A stretch of 64,000 bases of DNA. Source: Geobacillus subterraneus. GTDB taxonomy: Bacteria > Bacillota > Bacilli > Bacillales > Anoxybacillaceae. Location of the stretch: assembly GCF_001618685.1 (NCBI RefSeq), contig NZ_CP014342.1, positions 1,240,001-1,304,000 on the forward strand. The letters are read 5' to 3'. The notes below the pieces were generated by a model. The model did not search any database. It had not been told where the DNA came from and worked only from the letters and a program-made list of their open reading frames with translations. A program made the translations under genes and the position numbers. Every line of letters begins with the position of its first letter. Positions within the stretch are counted from its first letter, which is position 1. Positions 43,159 to 51,808 of this stretch are shown one piece after another.

Positions 43159-43599
43159 TTAGTTCTTAACCTCAACAACAAATTCATCAAAAAATTTATT
43201 GTCGATAAACACTTTAATTTTCCACAGTCCTGGCGAAGGGAAAGATACTTGTGAACGAGCATGTCCTTGAATTTCTTTATCTTTCGGCGTTAACTTTTCA
43301 TCTTTAAACAGGATTGGATTGATTTCTTTATTGGTATCTTGGTGAACAGCCTTTACTTCCCATTCTTTATAAGAAATATCCTCCGAACCCCAAAAATGCC
43401 ACATCCACTTTTGTCCTTTTCCTGCTTTTACTTCACCACCGATGATGCCTATTTTTCCTTCCTTACCAAACATTTCACCATAGTCCGTAGAGAACGTTGG
43501 ACTAACTTCCCATTTTTCTTCTTTAGATTTCTCTACATTATTCGAACATCCCACCAAAAGAAGCAAAAATAAAAAAATACAAGAAATAAATTGTTTCAA
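43159..43599 (-). CDS. Putative lipoprotein, transposon cargo 1
   Basis: The 146-residue protein has a signal peptide with lipobox (CIFLFLLLLVGCSNN), so it is probably anchored outside the membrane. The mature part is beta-rich (KIGIIGGEVKAGKGQKWMWH, then SPGLWKIKVFIDNKFFDEFV), like an immunoglobulin-like domain that may bind a ligand. It resembles YhfM/DUF4871-type lipoproteins of Bacillus. Start after GGGAGGG. Codon use is AT-rich, unlike genes outside the transposon. Confidence 0.75.
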   Translation of the reverse strand: MKQFISCIFLFLLLLVGCSNNVEKSKEEKWEVSPTFSTDYGEMFGKEGKIGIIGGEVKAGKGQKWMWHFWGSEDISYKEWEVKAVHQDTNKEINPILFKDEKLTPKDKEIQGHARSQVSFPSPGLWKIKVFIDNKFFDEFVVEVKN

Positions 43600-43719
43600 C
43601 GTTTCTCCCTCCCTCTAGAAATGTTGATCTATCAAGGCTTTTCGGCCTCTCAGGGGTGTCCAAAAAATATTTTTCGACAAAATCCCTTACATCCTTTTTC
43701 AGTTTTGTGGATATCTTAC

Positions 43720-43990
43720 AGACCTAGGGTGCGCTTCGCGGCCACGTCTGGTTATATTTTCCTGCCGCGGGGGGAAGCATATTCGATGCACCCTTTGGAT
43801 CTCCGCGTCGCTGATGAGGACGAACCCTCCCATGTCTCCGGGCGTCTTCGCGCCAACATTCCCTCGTTCGGTCTCGTCATCAGGCGGAGGCCGGCCAAGC
43901 TCCTTTAGGGACTCAAGGTCGAATCGATGAAATCACGCCAGCTTCTCCGGTGTCATCTCGTTGTCCAACGATTCTTCCGTTCGCAGGGGG
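43720..43990 (-). ncRNA. Candidate seek/bridge RNA region of the nested IS110 element
   Basis: The non-coding region behind the transposase contains long-range complementarity: CTGATGAGGACGA near 43810 against TCGTCATCAG near 43874, and GGGTGC near 43729 against GCACCC near 43789. In IS1111-type elements the guide RNA is encoded at this end. The fold was judged by eye only. Confidence 0.4.
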
Positions 43991-43996
43991 GAGGCC

Positions 43997-45277
43997 TTAG
44001 GCCGCCCGTTGCACCTGGGACAAGACGTCCTGTTTCATTCGCTCCGCGTCAAACGCTTGTTTCTTCGTACAAATCGCAAACAGCACATTCAACAGCTTCC
44101 GGCACAAGGCGACGATGGACTGCTTTCCGGTCAGCGGATTGACGGATCGGGTCGTATAATACTCATGCAGCTCGCGAAACGCCTCGTTATGCCGAATCAG
44201 CGGAATCATCGCCCGAAACAGCACCGAGCGCAACCGTTTCCGTCCCCGTTTGGAGATGTGCTTTTGCCCTTTGCGCTGGCCGGAGGAGTTCTCCTTGAGC
44301 GTCAGGCCCGCCAACTTCACCAATTGGCGCGGGTCCCGATAATGGGCGAAGCTGCCGATCTCCGCCAGCAGATCGATGATCGTGGCGTCTCCCAACCCGT
44401 CGACCGTTTTCAACCATTGGTACTCCATCGTCGTTTGAACCAATGCCTTCAACTCGGCGTCCAGTGCAGCGATCTCCGCCTCCAATTGGCGGTATCGGCG
44501 GACGAGCGCGGCGATCTCAAACCGGGCCATCGCTGTCCCTTCCGTCACCCCAATCGAGTCCTTCGCGGTGTTGATCAACGCCTGAATTTTGGCCTTCTGC
44601 GGGCATTTCATCCCTTCGCTTTGCCGGTACACCTCAAGAAGCTCCTCCACCGTCCGGCCGGCCATATCAGCCGGAAGCGGCGTCCACTCCAACACCGAAA
44701 GCGCCGTTTTCCCCAAGTCACGAAACACGGTCCAAAACTCTGGAAAATACCGATCCGTCCAGCGGACGATCGCGTTTTTCACCGCCGTCTGTTCCTTGCG
44801 GAGCTTCTCTTTGAGCGTGCTCCCCACGCGCAAATCGGCTTCAATCTCGTGCAGCAGCCGGGGAACGAGGAATCGTCCGTCTTTTGCCAGTCTGGCAATG
44901 ACCAGGGCGTCTTTGGCGTCGTGTTTCGTCGGCAGGTTGTCATCAAGTTCTTTCGACCGGCACACATGCGCCGGGTTGACCATGACCAACGGGATCCCGT
45001 GCTCCTCGAGGAAGTAGGCCAGGTTCAACCAGTAGTGCCCGGTCGGCTCCACGGCGACGATCACCTCTGACTTCCCGAACGCTTGCATCGCCCCCTGAAT
45101 CGCTTTATACAGCTGTTGAAACCCCTCTTTCGACTGGAAGATCGGGAACGATTTGCGAAGCACGCGCCCCCGGTCATCCACGAAGCAGGCGTAGTGGGTT
45201 CGTTTCGCGATATCAATACCCACGACAAGCGTTTGTTCGGTTACTTGATCAATTTTATAGTTTTGTGTACAATTCAT
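43997..45277 (-). CDS. IS110-family transposase (IS1111-like layout)
   Basis: This 426-residue transposase differs from the one at 3221. The DEDD residues lie in VVGIDIAKRTHYAC, IVAVEPTGHYWLNLAYFLEE and LPTKHDAKDALVIARLAKDG. The C-terminal domain has TVDGLGDATIIDLLAEIGSF and the serine in SSGQRKGQKHISKRGRKRLR. It seems intact. Start at 45277 after AAGGAGG. Its presence inside the larger transposon shows a later nested insertion. Confidence 0.92.
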   Translation of the reverse strand: MNCTQNYKIDQVTEQTLVVGIDIAKRTHYACFVDDRGRVLRKSFPIFQSKEGFQQLYKAIQGAMQAFGKSEVIVAVEPTGHYWLNLAYFLEEHGIPLVMVNPAHVCRSKELDDNLPTKHDAKDALVIARLAKDGRFLVPRLLHEIEADLRVGSTLKEKLRKEQTAVKNAIVRWTDRYFPEFWTVFRDLGKTALSVLEWTPLPADMAGRTVEELLEVYRQSEGMKCPQKAKIQALINTAKDSIGVTEGTAMARFEIAALVRRYRQLEAEIAALDAELKALVQTTMEYQWLKTVDGLGDATIIDLLAEIGSFAHYRDPRQLVKLAGLTLKENSSGQRKGQKHISKRGRKRLRSVLFRAMIPLIRHNEAFRELHEYYTTRSVNPLTGKQSIVALCRKLLNVLFAICTKKQAFDAERMKQDVLSQVQRAA

Positions 45278-45466
45278 CTGAAGTCCTCCTTGGTATGGTG
45301 AGTGATGTGGTTGACACCCCTGTATCATACCAAGAGGGCTTTTTTTGATCAAGTCCCCGGAAAAGCTCCTAACGGGAATGCTCCTATCTTCATTTATAAA
45401 AGATGAATAAAGTGGTAAGTTTGTTTCTTTATTTATTGAACTAATCTCGTTAATACAATGACTAAA

Positions 45467-45874
45467 TTATTTTAAATCAGCCAATTTCCCTCCTGTCATA
45501 ATCTCAAACAAGAGAGCTGAGCTTTCTTTTGTTAATTGAGCATATTGACCATCTCTTTTAACAATTTCAAATTTGTCTTTATTAGGGCTAATCCAAACAT
45601 CATAAGTTACCGCTTTTGCTTCAATGGATTCATCTTTAGCAACAATTTGAAAGCTATAATCTGGTAAACGTGCCATTTGCACTTCGGCATTTTCCCAATC
45701 AATATTATTTAGTATTTTATTTAACTGTGAAACTTTTTTATTATCAGTGATTTCTTTAGAACCTTCATCACCAAAAACCACAATTTTTTGTTCTTTGTTT
45801 TTTATTTCACTTGCACATCCCGTTACTACAAACAAAAACACTATCATTAAAGAAAATAAAGCCTTAATTTTCAA
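45467..45874 (-). CDS. Putative lipoprotein, transposon cargo 2
   Basis: The 135-residue protein has a signal peptide and lipobox (LMIVFLFVVTGCASE). The mature domain has KIVVFGDEGSKEITDNKKVS and YDVWISPNKDKFEIVKRDGQ, a pattern seen in small Bacillus lipoproteins of unknown role. TTG start at 45874 follows AAGGGGG. AT-rich codon use matches the first lipoprotein. The two may originally have been neighbours, separated by the IS110 insertion. Confidence 0.72.
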   Translation of the reverse strand: MKIKALFSLMIVFLFVVTGCASEIKNKEQKIVVFGDEGSKEITDNKKVSQLNKILNNIDWENAEVQMARLPDYSFQIVAKDESIEAKAVTYDVWISPNKDKFEIVKRDGQYAQLTKESSALLFEIMTGGKLADLK

Positions 45875-46006
45875 ATGATTACCCCCTTTTCTAATTAGAC
45901 GCTAATTTATCTTTTAGAGTTTCGTATTAAAAAAATTAACAGAACCCATAATATCAACAGAGCTATTTAATATATATTTAACATTAAATACCAAATTCCC
46001 TTTAAA

Positions 46007-46035
46007 AAATCACCCTAATATCCATAGGGCGATTT
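46007..46035 (-). terminator. Terminator of the transposition module
   Basis: On the minus strand AAATCGCCCT pairs with AGGGTGATTT, followed by TTTTAAA. It overlaps the transposase stop codon at 46034. Confidence 0.75.
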
Positions 46036-46810
46036 ACTTAAAATAAATGATGTCATTCATGGTGAATTGTCGGTCGGTCATTCCAAGTCTTTGTGCAGGT
46101 GTCAGTTTCTTATCATCAAATGATTTATAAGGCAGACAAAAATTATAAAATGTGCGAAGAATCGTTAACGCATATTGAGCGTATTTCGGATTACAGTTGG
46201 AATAAATATAACTTTTCCCATCTCCTCTTGCTGTTACAAGAGGTCTTTCTAATATCGAAATCCTACGGCGAATTTGTTGCATAAACGCATTGACAGAATG
46301 GTCGTTCACGTTGAGAACCATATTTGCAATATCTTTTGGTTCGTAAGAAGATAAATCGGTTGTACAATCAACCATCCGACTTCCTTGGTCAACAGAAGGC
46401 AGGGGATGTTCAATCGGATTTTTCGCCCATTTCCGATGATATTTTCCATTGATATGGACCGTCTCATGAAATTGGTGAGTTTGAAATATCTCCTCTAATT
46501 TTAAAAAAGCAAGTTTGGATAAACTTTCTCCCACATATCCTTTACTAATTCCCCAAGCTCTTAAATCCATTCTTGCTTGCTGTGCTTCGTTAAATGCATC
46601 CGTTATGCTTTTGGAACGGTCGATTTTACAAAGAAAGTGATGAGCGTCTCCCAAACGAATTTCTTTTGAAAATACACGAAAAAGGGAAGTCATAATCGAA
46701 TAATCTTCATCGGTAATAAACCTCCATTCGCTTGCATTTACCATTTGTTTGATTAACCATAAATGTGCCATTGTTGTGTATGTCGAATTTACATGACATC
46801 CATCAATGTA
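46034..46810 (-). CDS. Transposase, -1 frame part (C-terminal catalytic half)
   Basis: This part continues the 46789-47976 frame after a presumed -1 shift at AAAAAA (46811-46816). The first residues after the slip are YIDGCHVNSTYTT, then MAHLWLIKQMVNASEWRFIT and DEDYSIMTSLFRVF, carrying a late catalytic aspartate, with helical segments ending ERPLVTARGDGKSYIYS. The motif HVNSTYTTxAHL is shared by IS1-like insertion element proteins. An internal ATG at 46771 has no ribosome site, which favours frameshifting. The fusion would be about 647 residues. Confidence 0.72.
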   Translation of the reverse strand, partial: YIDGCHVNSTYTTMAHLWLIKQMVNASEWRFITDEDYSIMTSLFRVFSKEIRLGDAHHFLCKIDRSKSITDAFNEAQQARMDLRAWGISKGYVGESLSKLAFLKLEEIFQTHQFHETVHINGKYHRKWAKNPIEHPLPSVDQGSRMVDCTTDLSSYEPKDIANMVLNVNDHSVNAFMQQIRRRISILERPLVTARGDGKSYIYSNCNPKYAQYALTILRTFYNFCLPYKSFDDKKLTPAQRLGMTDRQFTMNDIIYFK

Positions 46811-47976
46811 TTTTTTCTTCTTTCAAATTCATTTCGATATTGAATGTCTAACGGTGTGTCGTTTGGTGATGGCGGCGATGGTGCGTAAGAAAAACGCAAT
46901 CTCGCGTTCTTTCGAGCATATTCATATAAGCAGTCTTCTTTATATAACCATGTATCTTTTTCAACATCTTCAAGTGAAATATTCCAATCATATGCCACAT
47001 CCGACCTAAAGACATATCTCGAAAATACTTCACTCGTTACAACGATATGGGTAGGAAAATGTTTATCCTCTAAGTTGTTGTATCTCCCGTTTGCTTCACC
47101 CTTTTTACGGACATTGTTTAAAAAATAAATCATTTTATCGGTATTTAACCACATATACTGAAATGACTTCTTTTCAAAAGCTTGTGTTTCATGTCGTTCC
47201 AAAAATTCCAAACATCTTCTATACAGCCACTCAAGTTTTTGGTAATACGTTTGAGAACCGATTTGAAGGATTTCACATGTACGTTTAACAGGAATTCGAT
47301 TGATGATTTGTTTTGCAAATATCGGCAAGATGTCATTCCTTTTTTGATGATACCGAAATGTTTCTTCACGATTGGGAAGAACATTCGCGATTTTTCTACA
47401 CGTTTTACATTGCCATTTTTGCGATTTTCCGCTGCTTTTTCCTCTTCGATAAAATTCACTCGGATGAGTAAATGGGGTGACACTACTTTTTAAACAACCA
47501 TCACGATGAAATTGGTAATCAGGTTCCCAATCTTTTACTTTATCGTTGGTCGCTAATCGTTTGATTTCTTCTGCAACAGACCAATTGGAATAAGGTTCTG
47601 TTGTACAATTCCATGTTACCCCAATATGTGGTCGGATAGGGTCTGAGTTACACACAAAACGTTGACTGGCATGTTTGCCGCTACCGCTCATTTTGTATCT
47701 GCTTGGTTTATATCTGGCATTTTCAAATCTTTCTTGAGGCAAACCGAACCATTTACAAAATGGATTGGTACAAGTGTTCATTTGGATTTCAAATGTCTGA
47801 CCGTTGTAATTGACTTTCACAGGTCTAAAAAGAACATCCCGATATTTTTTAGCAAAATCGATACGACTTAGCAGGGAATAGTCTTTCTGTCGCGAATTTA
47901 TTTCCATATCTGTAATGGGTAGGTCGATGGTTACAATTTGGTCATTCATTGTTGCTAATCGTTTCAGTTTAGCCAA
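46789..47976 (-). CDS. Transposase, zero frame part (zinc-binding N-terminal half)
   Basis: This 395-residue frame has paired cysteine motifs: MNTCTNPFCKWFGLPQERF early and KWQCKTCRKIANVLPNREET later, likely zinc-binding DNA recognition modules. A helix-turn-helix (IPVKRTCEILQIGSQTYYQK) and the first acid of a DDE domain (FQYMWLNTDKMIYFLNN) follow. It ends only 20 bp after the A_AAA_AAT heptamer at 46810-46816. It resembles unclassified insertion element proteins related to IS1. It overlaps the small upstream ORF by 8 bp. Confidence 0.72.
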   Translation of the reverse strand: MAKLKRLATMNDQIVTIDLPITDMEINSRQKDYSLLSRIDFAKKYRDVLFRPVKVNYNGQTFEIQMNTCTNPFCKWFGLPQERFENARYKPSRYKMSGSGKHASQRFVCNSDPIRPHIGVTWNCTTEPYSNWSVAEEIKRLATNDKVKDWEPDYQFHRDGCLKSSVTPFTHPSEFYRRGKSSGKSQKWQCKTCRKIANVLPNREETFRYHQKRNDILPIFAKQIINRIPVKRTCEILQIGSQTYYQKLEWLYRRCLEFLERHETQAFEKKSFQYMWLNTDKMIYFLNNVRKKGEANGRYNNLEDKHFPTHIVVTSEVFSRYVFRSDVAYDWNISLEDVEKDTWLYKEDCLYEYARKNARLRFSYAPSPPSPNDTPLDIQYRNEFERRKNTLMDVM

Positions 47977-48220
47977 TCATTTCTTCCTCCTCATCGGTAT
48001 CCGAAAAAATTTGGGAGATAGCTCGTTTATTACGCCGTTTATTTTTTAGCCATTCTATAAATCCAGGGTCATCCCGAAGATTTTTTAAGAACATATCAAC
48101 GACTTCATCTTCGGTGTAACCTGTGTATTGTGCATAATATTTTACGATATTTTTCGTTTGTTCAGATACGGACCAATTGGGTTTAACGTCTAGTTTTTCT
48201 TTCGGTTTGATATATTGCAT
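47969..48220 (-). CDS. Small accessory ORF of the transposon
   Basis: The 83-residue protein is helical with SVSEQTKNIVKYYAQYTGYT and EDEVVDMFLKNLRDDPGFIE. It looks like a small DNA-binding or regulatory protein (ribbon-helix-helix-like), ending in an acidic tail DTDEEEE. Start after GAAGGAGGG. The overlap with the transposase indicates an operon. I do not recognise the family. Confidence 0.65.
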   Translation of the reverse strand: MQYIKPKEKLDVKPNWSVSEQTKNIVKYYAQYTGYTEDEVVDMFLKNLRDDPGFIEWLKNKRRNKRAISQIFSDTDEEEEMIG

Positions 48221-48452
48221 TAAAAATGCCCTCCTTCAAATGACATTGAAAATGGCAATGAAATTGACATATCAATTGGCAAAGGTCAACCTCTCTTCAT
48301 AAATTATTTCCATCTTCTACATTCCTTAAACATTTCCTTCCAAAAACAGTGTCATTTTTAATAAAAATTGAAATAAATGCTGTTATAACAATAAAAAATG
48401 ACGTACCAGAATGGTTGTCATTTGGCACGTCATTTTACATGTCAATTTTTTA
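48221..48452. other. Right subterminal region of the transposon
   Basis: It contains repeated TGACAT/ATGTCA-type motifs and a palindrome with 14-bp arms, AAAATGACGTACCA (48395-48408) and TGGCACGTCATTTT (48423-48436), one mismatch. These are plausible transposase-binding sites and the promoter region of the module. No gene. Confidence 0.55.
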
Positions 48453-48613
48453 TTTTGCACCCGAAAACGGAACCCGTTACCCACAGACGGGGCACCTTTT
48501 GGTTGTGCACATATAAACGGAAACGCAGGTTTGCCGAAAGAAAAGCGCTCTTTTCCCCTCTTCGCCGCTATTTGATCCACATAGGAGGCGGACGGCCGCA
48601 AAGCCCATCCTTT

Positions 48614-49732
48614 CTACAAATTCTCTTGCCCCGCTGCTTTTTTTGTTTTTGCCCGTTTTTTGGCTGCGCGCGGCTGTTTTTCCGTTTCCAGCTCGCGATG
48701 CACAATCCGGTCGGGGTTGAGCCCATTGCCGAGCGTGCCGTACACATGGCCTTGCTTCGGCTCGATGAGCTCGTTGTGCTCGTAGTAGACGCGCGGCGTT
48801 TTCCAAAGGGCGGCCAACGCTTTTCCCATCGGCATTTCGTGGTAGCGGTCGGGCCACATTTGTTTGATGTATGTTTTCACGAGCGGGTAGTACTTCGAGC
48901 TCATCGCAGGAAAGAGATGATGTTCAGTATGGTGCGAAAAGTGGAAGTGGAGGATATCCACCCACTTTGGCACGGTGACCGACAAACTATTCGCCAACGG
49001 ATCGTTGACCGGCACTAACGGATTGAGACGATGGTTGGTTGCGATATAGCTCATGACGATCGTGTTGGCGACAAGCAGCGGAAGCAAAAAGGCGAACAGC
49101 CATTTTTCCCAGCCGACAAGCCATAACAGCCCGAGCCATGTCGCCCAAGGCAAGAAAAATTGAAATAGGACAACCGCGCGGTTTTTCCAGCGAAAGTCGT
49201 GGAAAAAGTAAAACAGCATCCGCACCGAATGAAGGGTAAACATCACCGACAAGGAACTAAACGAGAAAAACGCGCGAATCGGAAACGGGATGCGGTATAC
49301 CCAAGAGAGCAGGCGGCTTTTCGCTAATTTCTCCATGCTTGGCCACGCGTCCGGGTCTTTTTCTTCATGCTGGGTATGCACATGGTGGCTGGCGTTATGC
49401 CATTTTCTCCACAACTTCGGACCGGTGCAAAGCGGCCAAAACGCGATTGCGCCGAGAAGATCGCGCAGCCAAGGTGTACGGACGACGGTGCCGTGCAAAA
49501 TTTCATGTCCTAAAAATCCTAACGCGGCAAAACTGAAACCAAGCACAACAGAGATGAGGAGGTTCCATACCGGGTGAAGATGAAAAAGTGATACAGCGAG
49601 GATGCCGGCGATGACGAGCCCTACATAAGCCAAACCTCCAAACAAGCGGGACTTCACGGGTTGAAACGCTTTTTTCGGCAAATGCGGGGAAATTTTCGCC
49701 GCATACCAGCCGAACGGGTGAAAATCGTTCAT
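48614..49732 (-). CDS. Membrane fatty acid desaturase
   Basis: This 372-residue integral membrane protein has three histidine clusters: GHEILHGTVV, KWHNASHHVHTQHEE and FHFSHHTEHHLFP, which bind the di-iron centre. It introduces a double bond into acyl chains of lipids. Helices surround the clusters. The C-terminal 60 residues are hydrophilic and lysine-rich. Start at 49732 after GGAAGGAGA. The right transposon repeat ends about 118 bp past its stop. Confidence 0.9.
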   Translation of the reverse strand: MNDFHPFGWYAAKISPHLPKKAFQPVKSRLFGGLAYVGLVIAGILAVSLFHLHPVWNLLISVVLGFSFAALGFLGHEILHGTVVRTPWLRDLLGAIAFWPLCTGPKLWRKWHNASHHVHTQHEEKDPDAWPSMEKLAKSRLLSWVYRIPFPIRAFFSFSSLSVMFTLHSVRMLFYFFHDFRWKNRAVVLFQFFLPWATWLGLLWLVGWEKWLFAFLLPLLVANTIVMSYIATNHRLNPLVPVNDPLANSLSVTVPKWVDILHFHFSHHTEHHLFPAMSSKYYPLVKTYIKQMWPDRYHEMPMGKALAALWKTPRVYYEHNELIEPKQGHVYGTLGNGLNPDRIVHRELETEKQPRAAKKRAKTKKAAGQENL

Positions 49733-49948
49733 TCCATATCTCCTTCCAGTTACTCTCCGTCCGATCAGCAGCGGTGCAGCCTTCCTTTCCACTCACCATC
49801 TATCGCAACGAAGAACGTTGATTCAAATTCATCCCCAAAGTGCCGTTTTCTGTATCTCATAGGTGGGAAGGCGAAAACGGGTTTTTGGTTCATTCAGTTC
49901 ATGATATCATCTTTTTGCTTGTTCCGTCAATTTGATTAGGGGGATGTT

Positions 49949-50068
49949 ATGCAAACTCGTGGTGCTAGATACAATCGGATAAACAGAAGAACTGCTCTTG
50001 CTTTTGGATTGCCGGTGACACAAAAGCGGACCCATGATCGGCATGGTTGTTGGCGACCGTTGAGCTAG
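49949..50068 (+). CDS. Possible small ORF, 39 residues
   Basis: ATG at 49949 follows TTAGGGGGATGTT and opens MQTRGARYNRINRRTALAFG. It is basic and has no recognisable relatives. The surrounding interval 49733-50175 otherwise holds only the desaturase promoter region and no gene. Confidence 0.25.
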   Translation: MQTRGARYNRINRRTALAFGLPVTQKRTHDRHGCWRPLS

Positions 50069-50175
50069 CTGGGCGCTAATGTTCAGCTGGCGCTATGGAT
50101 TCATTCACGGATCAGCGTATTGCCGAATGGCGGGAAACGGTCAGAAGCAGGCCAGCCGCCCAGGATGGCAGCTGG

Positions 50176-50589
50176 CTACAACATCATAACCAACGTCCCC
50201 GCGGTGATGAGCAGCACCCCGATCACGACCTTCGCGGAGAGCGGTTCACCGAGAAACATCGCCGCAAACAAAATCGTCAGCACCAAGCTCGATTTGTCAA
50301 TGGCCGAGACGCGGGACACATCACCGATTTGGATCGCTTTGTAAAAACAAAGCCATGACAATCCGGTCGCCGCCCCGGACAAACATAAAAACCACCAGCT
50401 TTTCGCAGAAATGGCTTTCATACCGTGATGGGCGCCGGTCATCCACACGATGGCCCAGGCAAGGACAAGCACAACCGCGGTGCGAATGGCGGTCGCCAAG
50501 TTCGAATTGACGTTTTCAATGCCGATTTTTGCCAGCACCGATGTCAGCGCCGCAAACACCGCCGCCAACAAAGCATACACGATCCACAT
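50176..50589 (-). CDS. EamA-family half-size transporter
   Basis: The 137-residue protein has about five helices and is a single EamA unit: WIVYALLAAVFAALTSVLAK, ENVNSNLATAIRTAVVLVLA, FYKAIQIGDVSRVSAIDKSS, ending VVIGVLLITAGTLVMML. Half-size members probably dimerise to export metabolites. Start at 50589 after GAAGGGATC; an earlier start at 50625 is possible. Confidence 0.85.
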   Translation of the reverse strand: MWIVYALLAAVFAALTSVLAKIGIENVNSNLATAIRTAVVLVLAWAIVWMTGAHHGMKAISAKSWWFLCLSGAATGLSWLCFYKAIQIGDVSRVSAIDKSSLVLTILFAAMFLGEPLSAKVVIGVLLITAGTLVMML

Positions 50590-50959
50590 ATCGATCCCTT
50601 CGCTTTCGTTGAGAATTTTTCTCATCTATTATACTATGAGAAGGAAGAACATTTCACCATTTTTCCATTCGTTTGTTATAATGGAGGGCAAGCACCACTT
50701 TTGTGAGCTGGGCGTTAAGATGAGCACAAATCCCCCTCGTTCTGATGAAGTGCGCCAATGGTTCGCACCGTTTGTGATCGAAGAACCCGACAGCTATCAG
50801 AATAAAAAGGAAGCGTTGCAGAACAAGAGCAGATGGAGTCAGGCGCTGACGTGCGGAGAGAAGAGGGCGGACATTTCCAACTTTCCACTAGCCCCTGCTT
50901 CTGTCGGAACACCGTTTTTCCAGCCGCTTTTGGCATGACGAAAGAAAGAGGGATGAGAG
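50590..50959. other. Intergenic region before the HAD gene
   Basis: An open frame from ATG 50720 to 50938 (72 residues) exists but has a weak ribosome site and no recognisable similarity. I see no other gene here. Confidence 0.3.
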
Positions 50960-51808
50960 ATGTTGATTGCACTCGATATGGACGGAACGCTATTAAACGG
51001 GGAAGGAAAAATCAGTGAACGAAACCGGGCGGCCATCACCGCAGCGCAGGCGCAGGGCCACATCGTCGCCGTCGTGACAGGGAGGGCGCGCAAAGACGCG
51101 CTCGCCCCGCTTCGCGAGGCGGGCATTATCTGCCCGATTGCCAGCTTAAACGGCGCGGTCGTTTCGCTCGAAGACGGCACGGTCATCAGCGAGGCGCCGC
51201 TCGAGCGGACAATCGTCCGTCCGACGCTTGAGTGGGTGCGCGAACAGTCCGATTTGTATTGCGAGACGTACACGGGCGATGCGGTCTATGTCGGCCTGCA
51301 CAACCGCGCCCAATGGGAGGCGCTCGCTTCCGGGATGGCCGATGCGGCGCCAGAGGTGAAGTGGCTCGTGAACAAGCAGTTCCAGCAGGCGCGGGTGATG
51401 TATGTCGATGACATCCGCACGGTGTGGGACGACCCGCAGACGGTGATGTATAAGCTGCTGATTTTCGCCCTCGACCGCGAGCGGCTGCGTGATGCAGCGT
51501 CGCGATTCGCCGCGCTCCGTGGCGTCACGGTCACCTCGTCGCACCCGCACAATATTGAGATGAACAATGAACGGGCGACAAAAGGCGAGGCGCTCAAACA
51601 GCTGGCCGCCCATTACGGCATCGATGTGCGCGACACGGTCGCCTTTGGCGACAGCCATAACGATTTGTCGATGTTTGAGGTGGCGGGCTGCCGCGTCGCC
51701 ATGGCCAACGCCGCCCCCGAATTGAAAGCGAATTGTGATTTCGTCACCCTCTCCCATGAAGAAGACGGCGTGGCGGCGGGGCTTGAGCGGGTGCTTCGGC
51801 AACGGTGA
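50960..51808 (+). CDS. Cof-type HAD-IIB phosphatase
   Basis: The 282-residue haloacid dehalogenase-like hydrolase has motif I LIALDMDGTLLNGEG, motif II VAVVTGRARKD, motif III lysine in ATKGEALKQLAAHYG and motif IV VAFGDSHNDLSMFEV. The cap is the C2B type typical of Cof/YidA phosphatases acting on sugar phosphates, pyridoxal phosphate or flavin nucleotides. Start after AGAGGGATGAGAG. The substrate is unknown. Confidence 0.92.
   Translation: MLIALDMDGTLLNGEGKISERNRAAITAAQAQGHIVAVVTGRARKDALAPLREAGIICPIASLNGAVVSLEDGTVISEAPLERTIVRPTLEWVREQSDLYCETYTGDAVYVGLHNRAQWEALASGMADAAPEVKWLVNKQFQQARVMYVDDIRTVWDDPQTVMYKLLIFALDRERLRDAASRFAALRGVTVTSSHPHNIEMNNERATKGEALKQLAAHYGIDVRDTVAFGDSHNDLSMFEVAGCRVAMANAAPELKANCDFVTLSHEEDGVAAGLERVLRQR

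Larger units (their letters stand above)
43640..45385 (-). mobile_element. Second IS110-family element, nested in the transposon (ends approximate)
   Basis: A GC-rich block with one intact transposase sits between the two AT-rich lipoprotein genes. The long non-coding part (about 350 bp) is downstream of the transposase, the layout of the IS1111 subgroup. Exact ends could not be fixed. Confidence 0.55.
42852..48496. mobile_element. 5.6-kb cargo-carrying transposon with frameshifted transposase
   Basis: Long imperfect terminal inverted repeats bound this segment. Left (42852-42893) reads GGTGTCCC, a 10-bp spacer, GGGTTCCGTTTT, GA, GGTGCAAAA. Right (48453-48496), on the opposite strand, reads GGTGCCCC, 13 bp, GGGTTCCGTTTT, CG, GGTGCAAAA. 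A subterminal inverted pair follows at 42908-42925 and 48341-48358 (17 of 18 bases match). Inside are a three-ORF transposition module, two lipoprotein genes and a nested IS110 element. The interior is far more AT-rich than its surroundings. No target duplication was seen. Confidence 0.7.

Noticed and set aside
46034-46771. Independent 245-residue gene downstream of the transposase
   Set aside because: Its ATG has no ribosome site and the sequence before it, in the same frame, continues the conserved motif, so it is treated as the -1 frame half of one protein.
50720-50938. 72-residue plus-strand ORF before the HAD phosphatase gene
   Set aside because: The ribosome site is weak, composition is unremarkable and no family is recognised; it is mentioned only in the gap note.
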